A stretch of 64,000 bases of DNA. It comes from Pseudoalteromonas flavipulchra NCIMB 2033 = ATCC BAA-314. Lineage in GTDB: Bacteria; Pseudomonadota; Gammaproteobacteria; Enterobacterales; Alteromonadaceae. Positions 24,821 to 33,706 of this stretch are shown here, one piece after another. A model generated the notes under the pieces. It was given only the letters and a program-made list of their open reading frames with translations, was not told where the DNA came from and searched no databases. Made by a program: the position numbers and the translations under genes. Positions within the stretch are counted from its first letter, which is position 1. Each line of letters opens with the position of its first letter. The stretch lies in the NCBI GenBank assembly GCA_000814665.1, contig JWIH01000005.1, forward strand, positions 1 to 64,000, written 5' to 3'.

Positions 24821-26956
24821 ATGAACCCAGTGAACACTCTGCCTCTCAAAACGCTCTCATTTGCTGTTATGGCAGCGCTCGGCACGTCAGCATTACAGGT
24901 GCAAGCAGCACAGCAAGATAATGAAGAAATTGAAAAAATAGTTGTGACGGGAAAATACACCGTCAATGAAGTGATAGACACCGCAACTGGTTTAGGGCTA
25001 TCTCTTCTTGAGACGCCGCAATCTGTTAGCGTTATTACCGCTGCACGGATCAAAGAGCAAAAGCTCGATACGTTGACCGACACCGTGTTAAATGCGATTG
25101 GGGTGTCAGCGAAAGAAATTGATAATGTTCGTAATACGTTGCAGTCTCGTGGCTTTGACATTACCAACTATCAAATTGACGGCGTTCCTTTGTCATGGAG
25201 TTTAGCGGGGGATTCAGGCGAAACCATCGCGGATGTTGCTATATACGAGCGCGTGGAGTTTGTGCGTGGTGCAACCGGGTTATTAACCGGCGCGGGCGAT
25301 CCTTCAGCTTCAATTAACCTAGTACGCAAACATGCAAATAGCACCGACCTCACAGGTTTTGCTAGTGTCTCTTTGGGGAGCTGGAACAATAAAGAAGTGA
25401 TGGTGGACGTTGCCAATGGATTAACTAACGATGGCAGTGTGCGTGGACGAGTGGTGGCGAAGTATGAAGAAGGTGACTCGTATTTAGATCTCTTCTCTGA
25501 CGAAAGTACCGTGCTTTATGGGGTACTAGAAGCGGATTTAAGCACGCATTCGACAATCCGCGTTGGTGCTAGCTATCAGCGTAACGACCCTACCAGTCCA
25601 ACTTGGGGGGCATTACCTACTTTCTTTACCGATGGAAGTAAAACAGACTGGGAAGTCGAAAAAACCACGGCTGCAAATTGGACAGAGTGGCAAACTACTG
25701 GCACCAATGCTTTTGTGAACTTTAGTCACAACTTTGCAAATGGCTGGGAACTGGTTGCCAATTACAACAAGCTGAAATACGAGCAAGATACAGAGCTGCT
25801 GTATTTATTCGGCACATTGGATAAAACAACAGGTGAGGGCTTAGCTTCTTGGCCTTATAAAAGTACAGGTGAAAGTAACCAAGACAGCTTTGATATCCAG
25901 CTTAAAGGTTTTTATCAACTCGCCGGTCGTGAGCATGATTTCGTAACTGGCGCGCTCTACAGTGAGCAGAGTGCCGATACACTCACTTTCGCTGCGCTCG
26001 ATAATGCCTTTTTGCCAGTTGGCAATTTTTACGAGTGGGACGGCAATTTCCCTGAGCCGACGTGGGGCACAGAAACCTCAGTTGCTCAAGATATGGATAC
26101 TGAGCAAAAAGGGTTTTACGCCGCAACAAGGCTAAATCTTAGCGATGAACTTAAAGTAATAGCGGGTGGTCGTTTGTCGAGCTGGCAGCGCGAAGGCGAA
26201 AGCTATGGCGTCATCACTGATTTTGGCGACAATGGCGTATTTATACCTTACGCTGGTGCCTTGTACGACTTGTCGACAACGCAGCGAGTGTATGCAAGTT
26301 ACACAGAAATATTCCAGCCGCAAAATGCCCAAGACCGTAATGGTGATTTCCTTGATCCAATCAAAGGAAAATCATACGAAGTGGGGCTAAAAAGTACCTA
26401 TCTAGACGACACGCTGCAAACAACATTGGCGATTTTCCAAATCGAACAAGATAACCTAGCTCAAGATGATGTTGGATACATAGTTCCTGGTTCGGTAAAT
26501 ACAGTCGCGCAATATGCTGCTGAAGGCACAACCAGTAAAGGTTTCGAATTTGAAGTGGTGGGTCAGTTAACTGACGGTTTTGATGTGCATTTGGGTTATT
26601 CACAATACAAAGCAGAGGATGCCAACGGCGTTGAAGTGAATACGGATAACCCAAGAAAGCAATTTAAGTTGTATACGACTTACCAATTTGTGAATGCTTT
26701 ACCTGAGTTGACGATTGGTGGTGGCGTGAACTGGCAGGATGACACTTATTCAGTAACGGGCAACGATAGGCTAGAGCAAGATGCCTATGCACTGGTTAGC
26801 TTGATGGCAAACTACGTACTGGCAGACAATATGGCGCTACAACTCAACGTAGAAAACCTCTTCGATGAAAAGTACTACAGCCAAATAGGCTTCTTTGATC
26901 AGTACCGCTATGGTGCGCCGAGAAATTACAGCTTAAGTTTTAGCTATGATTTTTAG
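24821..26956 (+). CDS. TonB-dependent siderophore receptor
   Basis: A 711-residue outer-membrane receptor of the FhuE/FpvA type. It has a signal peptide (about 1-28, ending VQA), a TonB-box-like EKIVVTGKY, and a plug domain (about 50-160) with ETPQSVSVIT and the LQSRGFDITNYQIDGVP and ERVEFVRGATGLLTGAGDPSA signatures. A 22-strand barrel ends in an aromatic C-terminal Phe (SFSYDF). It imports a ferric siderophore, species unknown. I chose the ATG at 24821; GTG 24830 is possible because the AGG is very close to the ATG. The frame open upstream to 24713 is not supported. No signalling domain is present. Confidence 0.92.
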   Translation: MNPVNTLPLKTLSFAVMAALGTSALQVQAAQQDNEEIEKIVVTGKYTVNEVIDTATGLGLSLLETPQSVSVITAARIKEQKLDTLTDTVLNAIGVSAKEIDNVRNTLQSRGFDITNYQIDGVPLSWSLAGDSGETIADVAIYERVEFVRGATGLLTGAGDPSASINLVRKHANSTDLTGFASVSLGSWNNKEVMVDVANGLTNDGSVRGRVVAKYEEGDSYLDLFSDESTVLYGVLEADLSTHSTIRVGASYQRNDPTSPTWGALPTFFTDGSKTDWEVEKTTAANWTEWQTTGTNAFVNFSHNFANGWELVANYNKLKYEQDTELLYLFGTLDKTTGEGLASWPYKSTGESNQDSFDIQLKGFYQLAGREHDFVTGALYSEQSADTLTFAALDNAFLPVGNFYEWDGNFPEPTWGTETSVAQDMDTEQKGFYAATRLNLSDELKVIAGGRLSSWQREGESYGVITDFGDNGVFIPYAGALYDLSTTQRVYASYTEIFQPQNAQDRNGDFLDPIKGKSYEVGLKSTYLDDTLQTTLAIFQIEQDNLAQDDVGYIVPGSVNTVAQYAAEGTTSKGFEFEVVGQLTDGFDVHLGYSQYKAEDANGVEVNTDNPRKQFKLYTTYQFVNALPELTIGGGVNWQDDTYSVTGNDRLEQDAYALVSLMANYVLADNMALQLNVENLFDEKYYSQIGFFDQYRYGAPRNYSLSFSYDF

Positions 26957-26974
26957 CAGACTGTAAACTAACAA

Positions 26975-27010
26975 AGCGTGGCTAGTGAGCCACGCTGTTG
27001 TTCATTGTTT
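26975..27010 (+). terminator. Terminator after the TonB receptor
   Basis: AGCGTGGC (26975-26982) and GCCACGCT (26989-26996) form a perfect 8-bp stem with a 6-base loop followed by a T-rich GTTGTTCATTGTTT. It lies 19 bases after the receptor stop and separates it from the next gene. Confidence 0.65.
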
Positions 27011-27065
27011 ATTTATTGCAAGAACTGTACGCTTGGAGGCAATACAGTCAAAAAGGAATTTTGCA

Positions 27066-27647
27066 ATGAATTTATCCCCTGCTTTTTTGGTCGCTGGCTT
27101 TATAGTAAATATGAGTACAGCGTCCGCCACACCGGACTATCAAAATGTGCTTAACCAGCTACCGCTGCCACCTAATGAACTTACCACTTTACTGCATGAC
27201 CTAGCACTACATGGCCTTGAGCAGCACGCTATGGCTGAATTAATTAAGGGCTATAACCGATTACACAACAAACGGATAGAATGTGCCAACGTTGCGACTG
27301 TGTTGAAAAGGTCGCAATTGGACTCACTCAAAATGGATGTAGAGTACTACACCACTGTGCTTTTTTATGTTGATGGTTTGAACAAAAATCAGTGTGAATC
27401 TGCGGAGTTTGGCGCTTTTACAAGGACAGTCGCTATAAATTATGTGATGCATAAGAGCCCGAGGGAGCTTAAGCTGGTGAAAGCAATGAACGTGCTATCG
27501 TCTGGGCGTTACGCAAATTTTATTGAGTTTGAGGCTGAGTTTAACGCTTTACCTGAGACCGTTAAAACGGCCACGCTAAAAGCGGATTTTCTTCGAGATA
27601 ACTTTAATTTGTTTCAAAGCTTGGAGCAAGTTCACGGACACGAGTGA
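27066..27647 (+). CDS. Secreted protein of unknown function, paralogue 1
   Basis: A 193-residue protein with a signal peptide (about 1-23, ending STASA). I recognise no family. It contains two Cys (in RIECANVAT and NQCESAEFGAF), helical predicted content, and a C-terminal block ELKLVKAMNVLSSGRY-FIEFEAEFNALPETVK that recurs in the next gene. I chose the ATG at 27066 because AAAAGGA lies 8 bases before it; the frame runs up to 26985 but overlaps the terminator there. The second gene starts 14 bases after the stop. The pair sits behind the siderophore receptor, but the terminator between argues for a separate unit. Confidence 0.7.
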   Translation: MNLSPAFLVAGFIVNMSTASATPDYQNVLNQLPLPPNELTTLLHDLALHGLEQHAMAELIKGYNRLHNKRIECANVATVLKRSQLDSLKMDVEYYTTVLFYVDGLNKNQCESAEFGAFTRTVAINYVMHKSPRELKLVKAMNVLSSGRYANFIEFEAEFNALPETVKTATLKADFLRDNFNLFQSLEQVHGHE

Positions 27648-27661
27648 TAAAAGGAATATTT

Positions 27662-28198
27662 GTGAAACCCCTGCTATTAGTTTTGATATTGTTTGCGTTC
27701 GCGCCGCAAACTAACGCTGAAACAATGTCAGTAAATCTTACGCCGACTATTGAATATCCAGTCGAACAACTTGAACCAGTTCAAAAGACGCTGTTTAGTG
27801 AGCTGTTAAATAGCGTAACACAACTGGGTGATAGAAAAGCGGCATGCGAAAATGCGCGTGTTATTACACCAAAACAATTACACAGTCTTAATATTACCCC
27901 GCAGCAGCGAGGTATCGTTTTATCTTATTTTTATATTCACCAAAAAAGAGAATGTGAAGCCGAAGAATATGGCGAATTCGCCAGACTTGTTGCCGCGAAT
28001 TTAGCGGTGCAAAAGCAGTCAGGAGTCTTAAGGTTCGTGAATGCGCTAAACACGGTAAGCTCCAGCGTTTATTTCGATTATGTTGAAACGGAGTTGGAGT
28101 TTAACCAGCTACCAGAAAGTGTTCGCAATAAAACCTACCAAGCCGAGTTTTTACAGCATCCGTTTAGTCTTATGCATACGCTAGAACAGTTCGAATGA
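27662..28198 (+). CDS. Secreted protein of unknown function, paralogue 2
   Basis: A 178-residue protein with a signal peptide (MKPLLLVLILFAFAPQTNA). It is a diverged paralogue of the preceding gene: both Cys are kept (AACENARV, RECEAEEYGEFARLV), and the C-terminal block LRFVNALNTVSSSVYFDYVETELEFNQLPESVR aligns throughout. I take the GTG at 27662, preceded by AAAAGGA, over the GTG at 27644, which overlaps the upstream stop. A conserved Cys pair suggests an intramolecular disulfide in the periplasm. The function is unknown. Confidence 0.7.
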   Translation: MKPLLLVLILFAFAPQTNAETMSVNLTPTIEYPVEQLEPVQKTLFSELLNSVTQLGDRKAACENARVITPKQLHSLNITPQQRGIVLSYFYIHQKRECEAEEYGEFARLVAANLAVQKQSGVLRFVNALNTVSSSVYFDYVETELEFNQLPESVRNKTYQAEFLQHPFSLMHTLEQFE

Positions 28199-28227
28199 TT
28201 CGGCGTGCTGTTCTTATTAAGTAAAAT

Positions 28228-28806
28228 CTAAGCTGGCATAATACGGTTTAATAATTCGTATGCGGTACGTTTTGCATCATCTACGGCTTGATCGGGTACT
28301 TGATGATTTGCAATCCAAAGTGCGAGACTCGTTAATCCACCATTGATAAATTGAGCGCTAGTTTTATGCGCTTGAGAACTCTGTTGCGGTGCGATTACAC
28401 TTAGTAACTGTGTGATTGATGCCACACACCCTGACGCTGCTTTTTTGAGTTGTTCAGGCTCTAATACCGACTGCGCATCACGTAATATGATACGCTGTAT
28501 CTCGGGCTCCGTAGCCATATCCAAGTAAGTTTCTGCACGTTTCAAAAGCGCTTGCTGAGGTGAGGTTTCACTACGTTCAATATCACGGAGCCGGAGATCC
28601 ATTTCACTATCTAATTGCTGTACTACCGCGTAAAACAACCCTTTTTTGTTGCCAAAGTGATGATACAGCGCTCCTCGAGTGAGTCCTACGTCCGCTGTTA
28701 GCTCTTCTAATGCTGTCCCTGCAAATCCTTTACTTGCAAAAAGCACTCTGGCTTGGGCCAATAGCTCGCTGCGGGTTTTCTCCATCATGCTGCTTCTTGT
28801 TGTCAT
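28228..28806 (-). CDS. TetR-family transcriptional repressor
   Basis: A 192-residue AcrR/TetR-type regulator. The N-terminal HTH (about 10-55) reads ARVLFASKGFAGTALEELTADVGLTRGALYHHFGNKKGLF, close to the AcrR/TtgR group. The C-terminal half (60-190) is a helical ligand pocket. It is divergent from an MFS transporter gene, and the 108-base gap holds two long palindromes that are very likely its operators. Repression of both itself and the exporter, relieved by an inducing compound, is expected. The inducer is unknown. AAGGAT precedes the ATG. Confidence 0.9.
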   Translation of the reverse strand: MTTRSSMMEKTRSELLAQARVLFASKGFAGTALEELTADVGLTRGALYHHFGNKKGLFYAVVQQLDSEMDLRLRDIERSETSPQQALLKRAETYLDMATEPEIQRIILRDAQSVLEPEQLKKAASGCVASITQLLSVIAPQQSSQAHKTSAQFINGGLTSLALWIANHQVPDQAVDDAKRTAYELLNRIMPA

Positions 28807-28840
28807 TTTGCGATCCTTATTAAAAAACTACGCAATTTAT

Positions 28841-28896
28841 AATTGACATACAGTGTGTATGTCAATTATTTTCACATACACACTGTATGTGAAAAT
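28841..28896. promoter_or_regulatory. Paired palindromic operator and promoter between tetR and MFS genes
   Basis: Two perfect inverted repeats lie side by side: 28841-28867 (11-bp arms around AGTGT) and 28868-28896 (12-bp arms around ACACT). Their 15-base cores, CATACAGTGTGTATG and CATACACACTGTATG, are reverse complements of each other. A TTGACA at 28843-28848 with TATTTT 18 bases on gives a plus-strand promoter inside the first palindrome, so a bound TetR dimer would block transcription of the MFS gene starting at 28915. Confidence 0.75.
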
Positions 28897-28914
28897 AATC
28901 TCAAGGAGAGATCA

Positions 28915-30114
28915 ATGAATAATCCTTACTCCGAAATTTTTAAGACAAAAGGAACCAAGCATTTCAGCTGTGCTGGTTTTATTGCTCGTATGCCGCTCTC
29001 TATGATGGCGATTGGGTTAATCACTATGCTTTCGCAACTCTATGACTCATATTGGATTGCAGGTTCCATTGCTGCGCTATTTACCTTCACCATGGCATTT
29101 GCTGCGCCGCAGTTGTCGCGACTGATTGATAGGGTAGGGCAACGCAAGGTTGTGATCCCTGCGGTTTTGTTTAGTGCAATATCTGCGCTGGCATTGTTGC
29201 TCCTAAGCCACTTGCAAGCGCCACTTTGGAGTCTCTATGTTTTAGCCATGTGTGCGGGCATTATGCCAAGTGTTCCGGCTTTAGTCCGGGCCAGATGGAG
29301 CGCGATACAATCAGATCAAGGTTTACTTAATACGGCATATTCTTTTGAGTCGGTACTGGATGAAATTACTTTTGTGATAGGGTCTCCTCTTGCGATTGCA
29401 TTGAGCAGCTTGCTCTTTCCTCAAGCCGGTCCGTTGCTAGCGGTTATTTTGTTTGTGATAGGCAGTATCTGGTTAGTGTCGCAGAAGGACACGGAGCCAA
29501 AAATAGAACAAAGTGAAAATCAGACCCGAACTTCCGCACTGGCTAACTCCACGGTTAAGTTGCTTAGTTTGGTGTTATTGGCGCTCGGTGTAATAGTTGG
29601 TGCTATCGATGTATTAAGTATCGCTTTTGCTCAGCAGCAAGGGATGCCAATTGCGGCAAGCTTAGTATTGTCGATGTACGCGCTTGGTTCTTGTATCGCT
29701 GGGTTTGGATTTGGGGCCGTTAAGTGGCGTGTGTCTATGCCAGTACTGCTTGTACGTTTTGCGATATTCACATTGATCGCGAGCGTACTATTACTCAGTG
29801 TTAACCACGTTTATGGTTTGGCAGTAGTGATGTTTATTTCGGGACTTGCGTTTGCTCCAACCATGATCATTGCCATGGGGCTTGTTGAGCAAAGCGTACC
29901 AAAACGCTTACTCACTGAAGCCTTAACTTGGCTAATTACCGGGCTCGGTGTGGGGATTGCAGGTGGGACTGCGTTGACCGGATGGGTCGTTGAACACTTT
30001 ACCGTGGATCTTGGATTTGGGGTTGCAGTGGTCGCTGCTGCTACCGTGGTGTTACTCGCCAGGTATCAAAAACACGATGATAAAAGGCGAGCAACTCAAG
30101 TTGTCAGTGATTAG
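28915..30114 (+). CDS. MFS transporter (drug-efflux type)
   Basis: A 399-residue integral membrane protein with about 12 hydrophobic helices. The TM2-TM3 loop RLIDRVGQRKVV matches the major facilitator motif A form (G-x-x-x-D-R-x-G-x-R), and a proline/alanine-rich helix near residue 110 (MCAGIMPSVPALVRARW) follows. AAGGAGAG before the ATG at 28915 decides the start; the frame is open up to 28843 but that part is operator DNA. Its expression is probably controlled by the divergent TetR protein, which suggests export of a toxic compound. The substrate cannot be inferred. Confidence 0.88.
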   Translation: MNNPYSEIFKTKGTKHFSCAGFIARMPLSMMAIGLITMLSQLYDSYWIAGSIAALFTFTMAFAAPQLSRLIDRVGQRKVVIPAVLFSAISALALLLLSHLQAPLWSLYVLAMCAGIMPSVPALVRARWSAIQSDQGLLNTAYSFESVLDEITFVIGSPLAIALSSLLFPQAGPLLAVILFVIGSIWLVSQKDTEPKIEQSENQTRTSALANSTVKLLSLVLLALGVIVGAIDVLSIAFAQQQGMPIAASLVLSMYALGSCIAGFGFGAVKWRVSMPVLLVRFAIFTLIASVLLLSVNHVYGLAVVMFISGLAFAPTMIIAMGLVEQSVPKRLLTEALTWLITGLGVGIAGGTALTGWVVEHFTVDLGFGVAVVAAATVVLLARYQKHDDKRRATQVVSD

Positions 30115-30120
30115 GATGTA

Positions 30121-30144
30121 AAAGCCGCGCTTACTTCGCGCGGC
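30121..30144 (-). terminator. Hairpin at the end of the phosphoesterase gene
   Basis: GCCGCGC (30124-30130) and GCGCGGC (30138-30144) form a GC-rich 7-bp stem with a 7-base loop. On the minus strand it is followed by TTTTACA. It covers the stop codon of the minus-strand gene and may also stop readthrough from the MFS gene. Confidence 0.6.
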
Positions 30145-31576
30145 ATACCGCTTGTTTATCTGTAGTTTCGCTGCCGCAGGTTAGAAAAGCGGCACCACTT
30201 TCATCCAAAAACTCCCCTTGCCACGCGCCATCTTTGCCAAGCTTAATTGATAAAAAGCCGAACTTACCTTGCTCATTAACGAGTGCGTTTTGGCTATCAA
30301 GTGCATAACCAAATTCGCTAAAGGCATTGGTATCACTAAGGCTGACGCCGCTATTGCCGACAACGATTTGCGCAGGACGTGCGGTACTCGCGGCAAAGGT
30401 TGAAGACTGATAAATATGCATATGTCCAGCGAGTGATAAAGTCACGTGTTCAGGCAACTTGCCTTGTCTGGTGTTCTTCAGCGCTGTTTGCAACATCACA
30501 TTTAGTGTGTCTTTGGTTGTCGGGTCTTCAACGCCCCAAATAGGTCTGTGGCTCATAATCCACATGGGTTTGGTTTTTAGTAGTTCGCTTCTGACATTAA
30601 GTCGTTGATATTGCTGTTGGTAGACTTTTGTTAGGCCATTGTCTGCACTGGCATCACAGGCATTGGCGCTATCCATTACCCACACACTGAGCGGTTTTAA
30701 GTTGATGGTATAGGAGTTTTGCACAATGATATGGGCACTTGCAGATTGTGGCGGTTGATTATAATCCCCCTGTACAGGACATTGCTGTTGCTCAATGGCA
30801 TCAGGAAGGTTGGCTCCCGGGCCAAAAAAGTAAAACCAGCCAATTCCTGCGCGGCTACAAAGTTCATGATTGCCTCGTGCAAAAATCCATGGTGCGGTTG
30901 CTGAAAGATCCGTTGTTGCGGCAAAAAAGTCTGCTTGCCAGTTGATCCATGTATCTGGTCTTGGGCTATTTAACGCGTTTTGACTGTAGTAGGTATCGTT
31001 AAGACCGCAGCTAGTACCGCCATATCCACCATCGCCTGCGTCATAAGCATAGGTATCACCGGAAATCGCACCACCGGTGCCTCGATAGTTGAAATCCCCC
31101 ATATGGAGCAACAATTGTGGTTGTTGCTTTGCCCCTTGCTCTGCGAGGGTTTTAAACGGCTCGGCAGCAGTGTTGTTTTCGCAAACTGATGATTTGCAGC
31201 CGGTATCGCCAAAAACCGCAATTTTATTCGGATCGAATGTCACGGGCGCTAACGAGAATTGGCTATCACTGACGGTATAAGCCGTGTTTGGGGAGATTTT
31301 TGCTTCACATACTGAAACCGGAAAGTGTGTTTGGTCTGGACGCATTGCTCGCAACTGCATCGGCATAGATTTTTTACCAAAGAGCAAGCTTGGGCATTGG
31401 TTGGCGTCGCTGAGCACGCCGTCAACAACGACGCGCGCGTAGATATTTGGGGCTTCAGTAGTGGAAGGCGCGAACATTGAGTAAGCGCCTAATACTTTGG
31501 TATTCGCTTGTTGGACTGCAAACGTGCTGCTACAAGCAATTAAATTGAGCGTCGCAATGGCGATGATGATGCGCAT
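30131..31576 (-). CDS. Calcineurin-like metallophosphoesterase lipoprotein
   Basis: A 481-residue protein. A short hydrophobic N-terminus ending LIACSS gives a likely lipobox (Cys15), so it should be lipid-anchored. The metallophosphoesterase motifs are all visible: FGDTGC, HMGDFNYRG, ARGNHELC, MSHRPIWG and LAGHMHIY, supplying the two-metal site. Several extra Cys (TGCKSSVC, SCGLNDTYY, a C-terminal CGSETTDKQAVC) suggest disulfides. It would hydrolyse phosphate esters in the periplasm or at the cell surface; substrate unknown. Upstream on the same strand are two unknown secreted proteins, and the 91-base gap leaves co-transcription open. Confidence 0.85.
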   Translation of the reverse strand: MRIIIAIATLNLIACSSTFAVQQANTKVLGAYSMFAPSTTEAPNIYARVVVDGVLSDANQCPSLLFGKKSMPMQLRAMRPDQTHFPVSVCEAKISPNTAYTVSDSQFSLAPVTFDPNKIAVFGDTGCKSSVCENNTAAEPFKTLAEQGAKQQPQLLLHMGDFNYRGTGGAISGDTYAYDAGDGGYGGTSCGLNDTYYSQNALNSPRPDTWINWQADFFAATTDLSATAPWIFARGNHELCSRAGIGWFYFFGPGANLPDAIEQQQCPVQGDYNQPPQSASAHIIVQNSYTINLKPLSVWVMDSANACDASADNGLTKVYQQQYQRLNVRSELLKTKPMWIMSHRPIWGVEDPTTKDTLNVMLQTALKNTRQGKLPEHVTLSLAGHMHIYQSSTFAASTARPAQIVVGNSGVSLSDTNAFSEFGYALDSQNALVNEQGKFGFLSIKLGKDGAWQGEFLDESGAAFLTCGSETTDKQAVCRAK

Positions 31577-31667
31577 GACTTCATTCCTTTTTGAACAGTT
31601 GAATGAAGTTTAATGCATTGTTAACAATTTGCGAGTCTTGAATACGAATATCCTTATTCTTAGCTGA

Positions 31668-33656
31668 TTATTGGTGGCTGCAGCGGTAGAAGCCGGTGAC
31701 TGTGTCTTGGCTAAAACGTGTGCCGTTAACATAGGTGTCTTGGTTGATTTTACCAAACTGCGCTAGGTTAAATTGCAGCCGTGCAAGCATTTCAGCACTC
31801 GAGGCCTGTTCAAAGATTTCTGTTACTGGTGGATCACCAACAAAGTTGGTATACCAAGGAAACCAAGAATTATCCTGCCCGCTGACTGTTTGATTCGGAT
31901 AATAATTCCCCCCTTGCCAACGGTCGAAGGTAAGATCTTCGAGGCTAAATAGGCCAAATCCTGGCTGTGTCATACAAGCATCAGCCGCCTGATACTCAGG
32001 ATAACCTGAGCTGGCAGCAAAATGGTTACAAACATTATGTGGCAAATTACTGCTATTCGCCGCTTGATATTCCACCTTTCTAAACATCACAGGATGTGCG
32101 GGGCTTCCCGATGGGTAGACGATATTTGCCGCGACAGGTGAGCCCCAGCGATAATGGTACATGGCCACTGCCAATCCTAAATCTTCCTTACTGGTGGCAA
32201 CATTATCTGGATGAGTCCACACTCCACCTGGATCGGTTGGCGTTGCCCCATTTTTAAAAATAATCCCATATTGATTGTTTTCTAATTGATTCATTAGATT
32301 TGGCGTTGTGTTGTCAACTACCGTCGTTGGGATCATTGTGCTTGCGGCATTGGGAGTATAGGTGAGTGTTGGGTTATTTAATGCCTTCCAGCATAACAAG
32401 CCATACCCATAGCCACTGGCTATCATCGGGCAGCCAGACATTGCCGATGCCGATTGGTTGCTTTCATACGCATGTGTTGTTGAACGTGCCGAAACTTCGC
32501 CGGAGCTAATCAATATTCCCCAAGCATTGCGAGTAATGCGAATATCAGCAAACTCGGTGTCAGGAATAAATACCGTTGTGGCCGAAATAACCTGTAGTCC
32601 TAAATCTAGTTCTAGTAGAGAGGTGGCAACGAGGGCATCTTCATGAAGCTTTGGATACTGCGTCATAATCGTTTGCTGCGATGGTTTAATCACAGCGTCT
32701 CTTGGTGATAATCCCAATAAATATAAGCGATCGTTATCAAGATAGCTTGCTAGTAAGCGTGATAGCTCAAGTTGTGCGATTGGACGCTTGGCTTGTATAT
32801 TTGAGCGGGTATCCGTGAGGGTGAGGTCGGTATTTTGAAGCAACAACCAATGCTTATCACTTAGGCCAACAACCTGAGTTTGATTAAGGATATGGCGAGA
32901 TACGCTATCAGCTTGGCGAGTAACAATTAAACTATCGTCATTCAACGAATAACTAGACTGTGTGGTGTCATTGTGGTGATGACGCAGCGCCGGTGGCTGA
33001 TATTGTCCTATTAAGGTGGTAAGTTCAATGCGAATGGCGTCGCGAGTACTTTGAATAAGCCAATTTCCGGTTTCATCTCGAACAAAAATAGCCGGACTAT
33101 ATTGGCCAGATTTATCCACGCTAAATGCTTGCCAAGTGGTATTACAGGCTTTGGCGCAGGAGGGGGAACTTCGAGTAAGGGATGACTTGTCTTTTGTCAG
33201 AGATTCGTCATAGTTATCATTAAACACAAAGGGCAACTCAGCTTTACCCGACGCGAGTTGTAACGTGAACAGTAAGCGCCGTTGATTGCCGCTGGCATAG
33301 AGTCTGTTTTCTTTTAGATAACCGAGCTGGAGTTGAGAGTAACTCTCTAACTTTTTCATGTTTCCAGCTTCACCTTGATAGCTGGGCTCATACGTCTCGC
33401 TATTGAATGGTGCGGTTTGCTCTAATTGGGGAAATTGCAACGTTTGTTTGCAGGCATCTTCTGCGCATGTTTGTAAGGTGATCCTTTGGTCCTGATATTG
33501 AAAAGAATACCAAGGTGAAAGGGCTTGATAACCTTGTTGTCCTGCGTGAAATAATAGCGGTAAGGTTGATGTATCGTAGTGCTCTGACTCTGCTGAGGCG
33601 TTAACGCTTAAAGACAAAGCCCAGCAGGTAAGCGTGGTGGCGATGAACTTATTCAT
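31668..33656 (-). CDS. Large secreted protein of unknown function (pair member 2)
   Basis: A 662-residue protein with a signal peptide (about 1-22, ending NASA). I recognise no domain. It contains several Cys, arranged as TCAEDACKQ and CAKACN near the N-terminal half and CNHFAASS, DACMTQP and YRCSHQ at the C-terminus, and is rich in Tyr, Trp and Asn, as in secreted beta-rich proteins. The segment GGVWTHPDNVATSKEDLGLAVAMYHYRW near residue 475 looks like a structured core but matches nothing I know. AAGGAAAGATT precedes the ATG. It starts 50 bases after the stop of another unknown secreted gene, so the two form an operon. Confidence 0.65.
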   Translation of the reverse strand: MNKFIATTLTCWALSLSVNASAESEHYDTSTLPLLFHAGQQGYQALSPWYSFQYQDQRITLQTCAEDACKQTLQFPQLEQTAPFNSETYEPSYQGEAGNMKKLESYSQLQLGYLKENRLYASGNQRRLLFTLQLASGKAELPFVFNDNYDESLTKDKSSLTRSSPSCAKACNTTWQAFSVDKSGQYSPAIFVRDETGNWLIQSTRDAIRIELTTLIGQYQPPALRHHHNDTTQSSYSLNDDSLIVTRQADSVSRHILNQTQVVGLSDKHWLLLQNTDLTLTDTRSNIQAKRPIAQLELSRLLASYLDNDRLYLLGLSPRDAVIKPSQQTIMTQYPKLHEDALVATSLLELDLGLQVISATTVFIPDTEFADIRITRNAWGILISSGEVSARSTTHAYESNQSASAMSGCPMIASGYGYGLLCWKALNNPTLTYTPNAASTMIPTTVVDNTTPNLMNQLENNQYGIIFKNGATPTDPGGVWTHPDNVATSKEDLGLAVAMYHYRWGSPVAANIVYPSGSPAHPVMFRKVEYQAANSSNLPHNVCNHFAASSGYPEYQAADACMTQPGFGLFSLEDLTFDRWQGGNYYPNQTVSGQDNSWFPWYTNFVGDPPVTEIFEQASSAEMLARLQFNLAQFGKINQDTYVNGTRFSQDTVTGFYRCSHQ

Positions 33657-33706
33657 AATCTTTCCTTATTGGAGTAGGGCAGCGTATAGCCACCCTTAAC
33701 AAAAAC

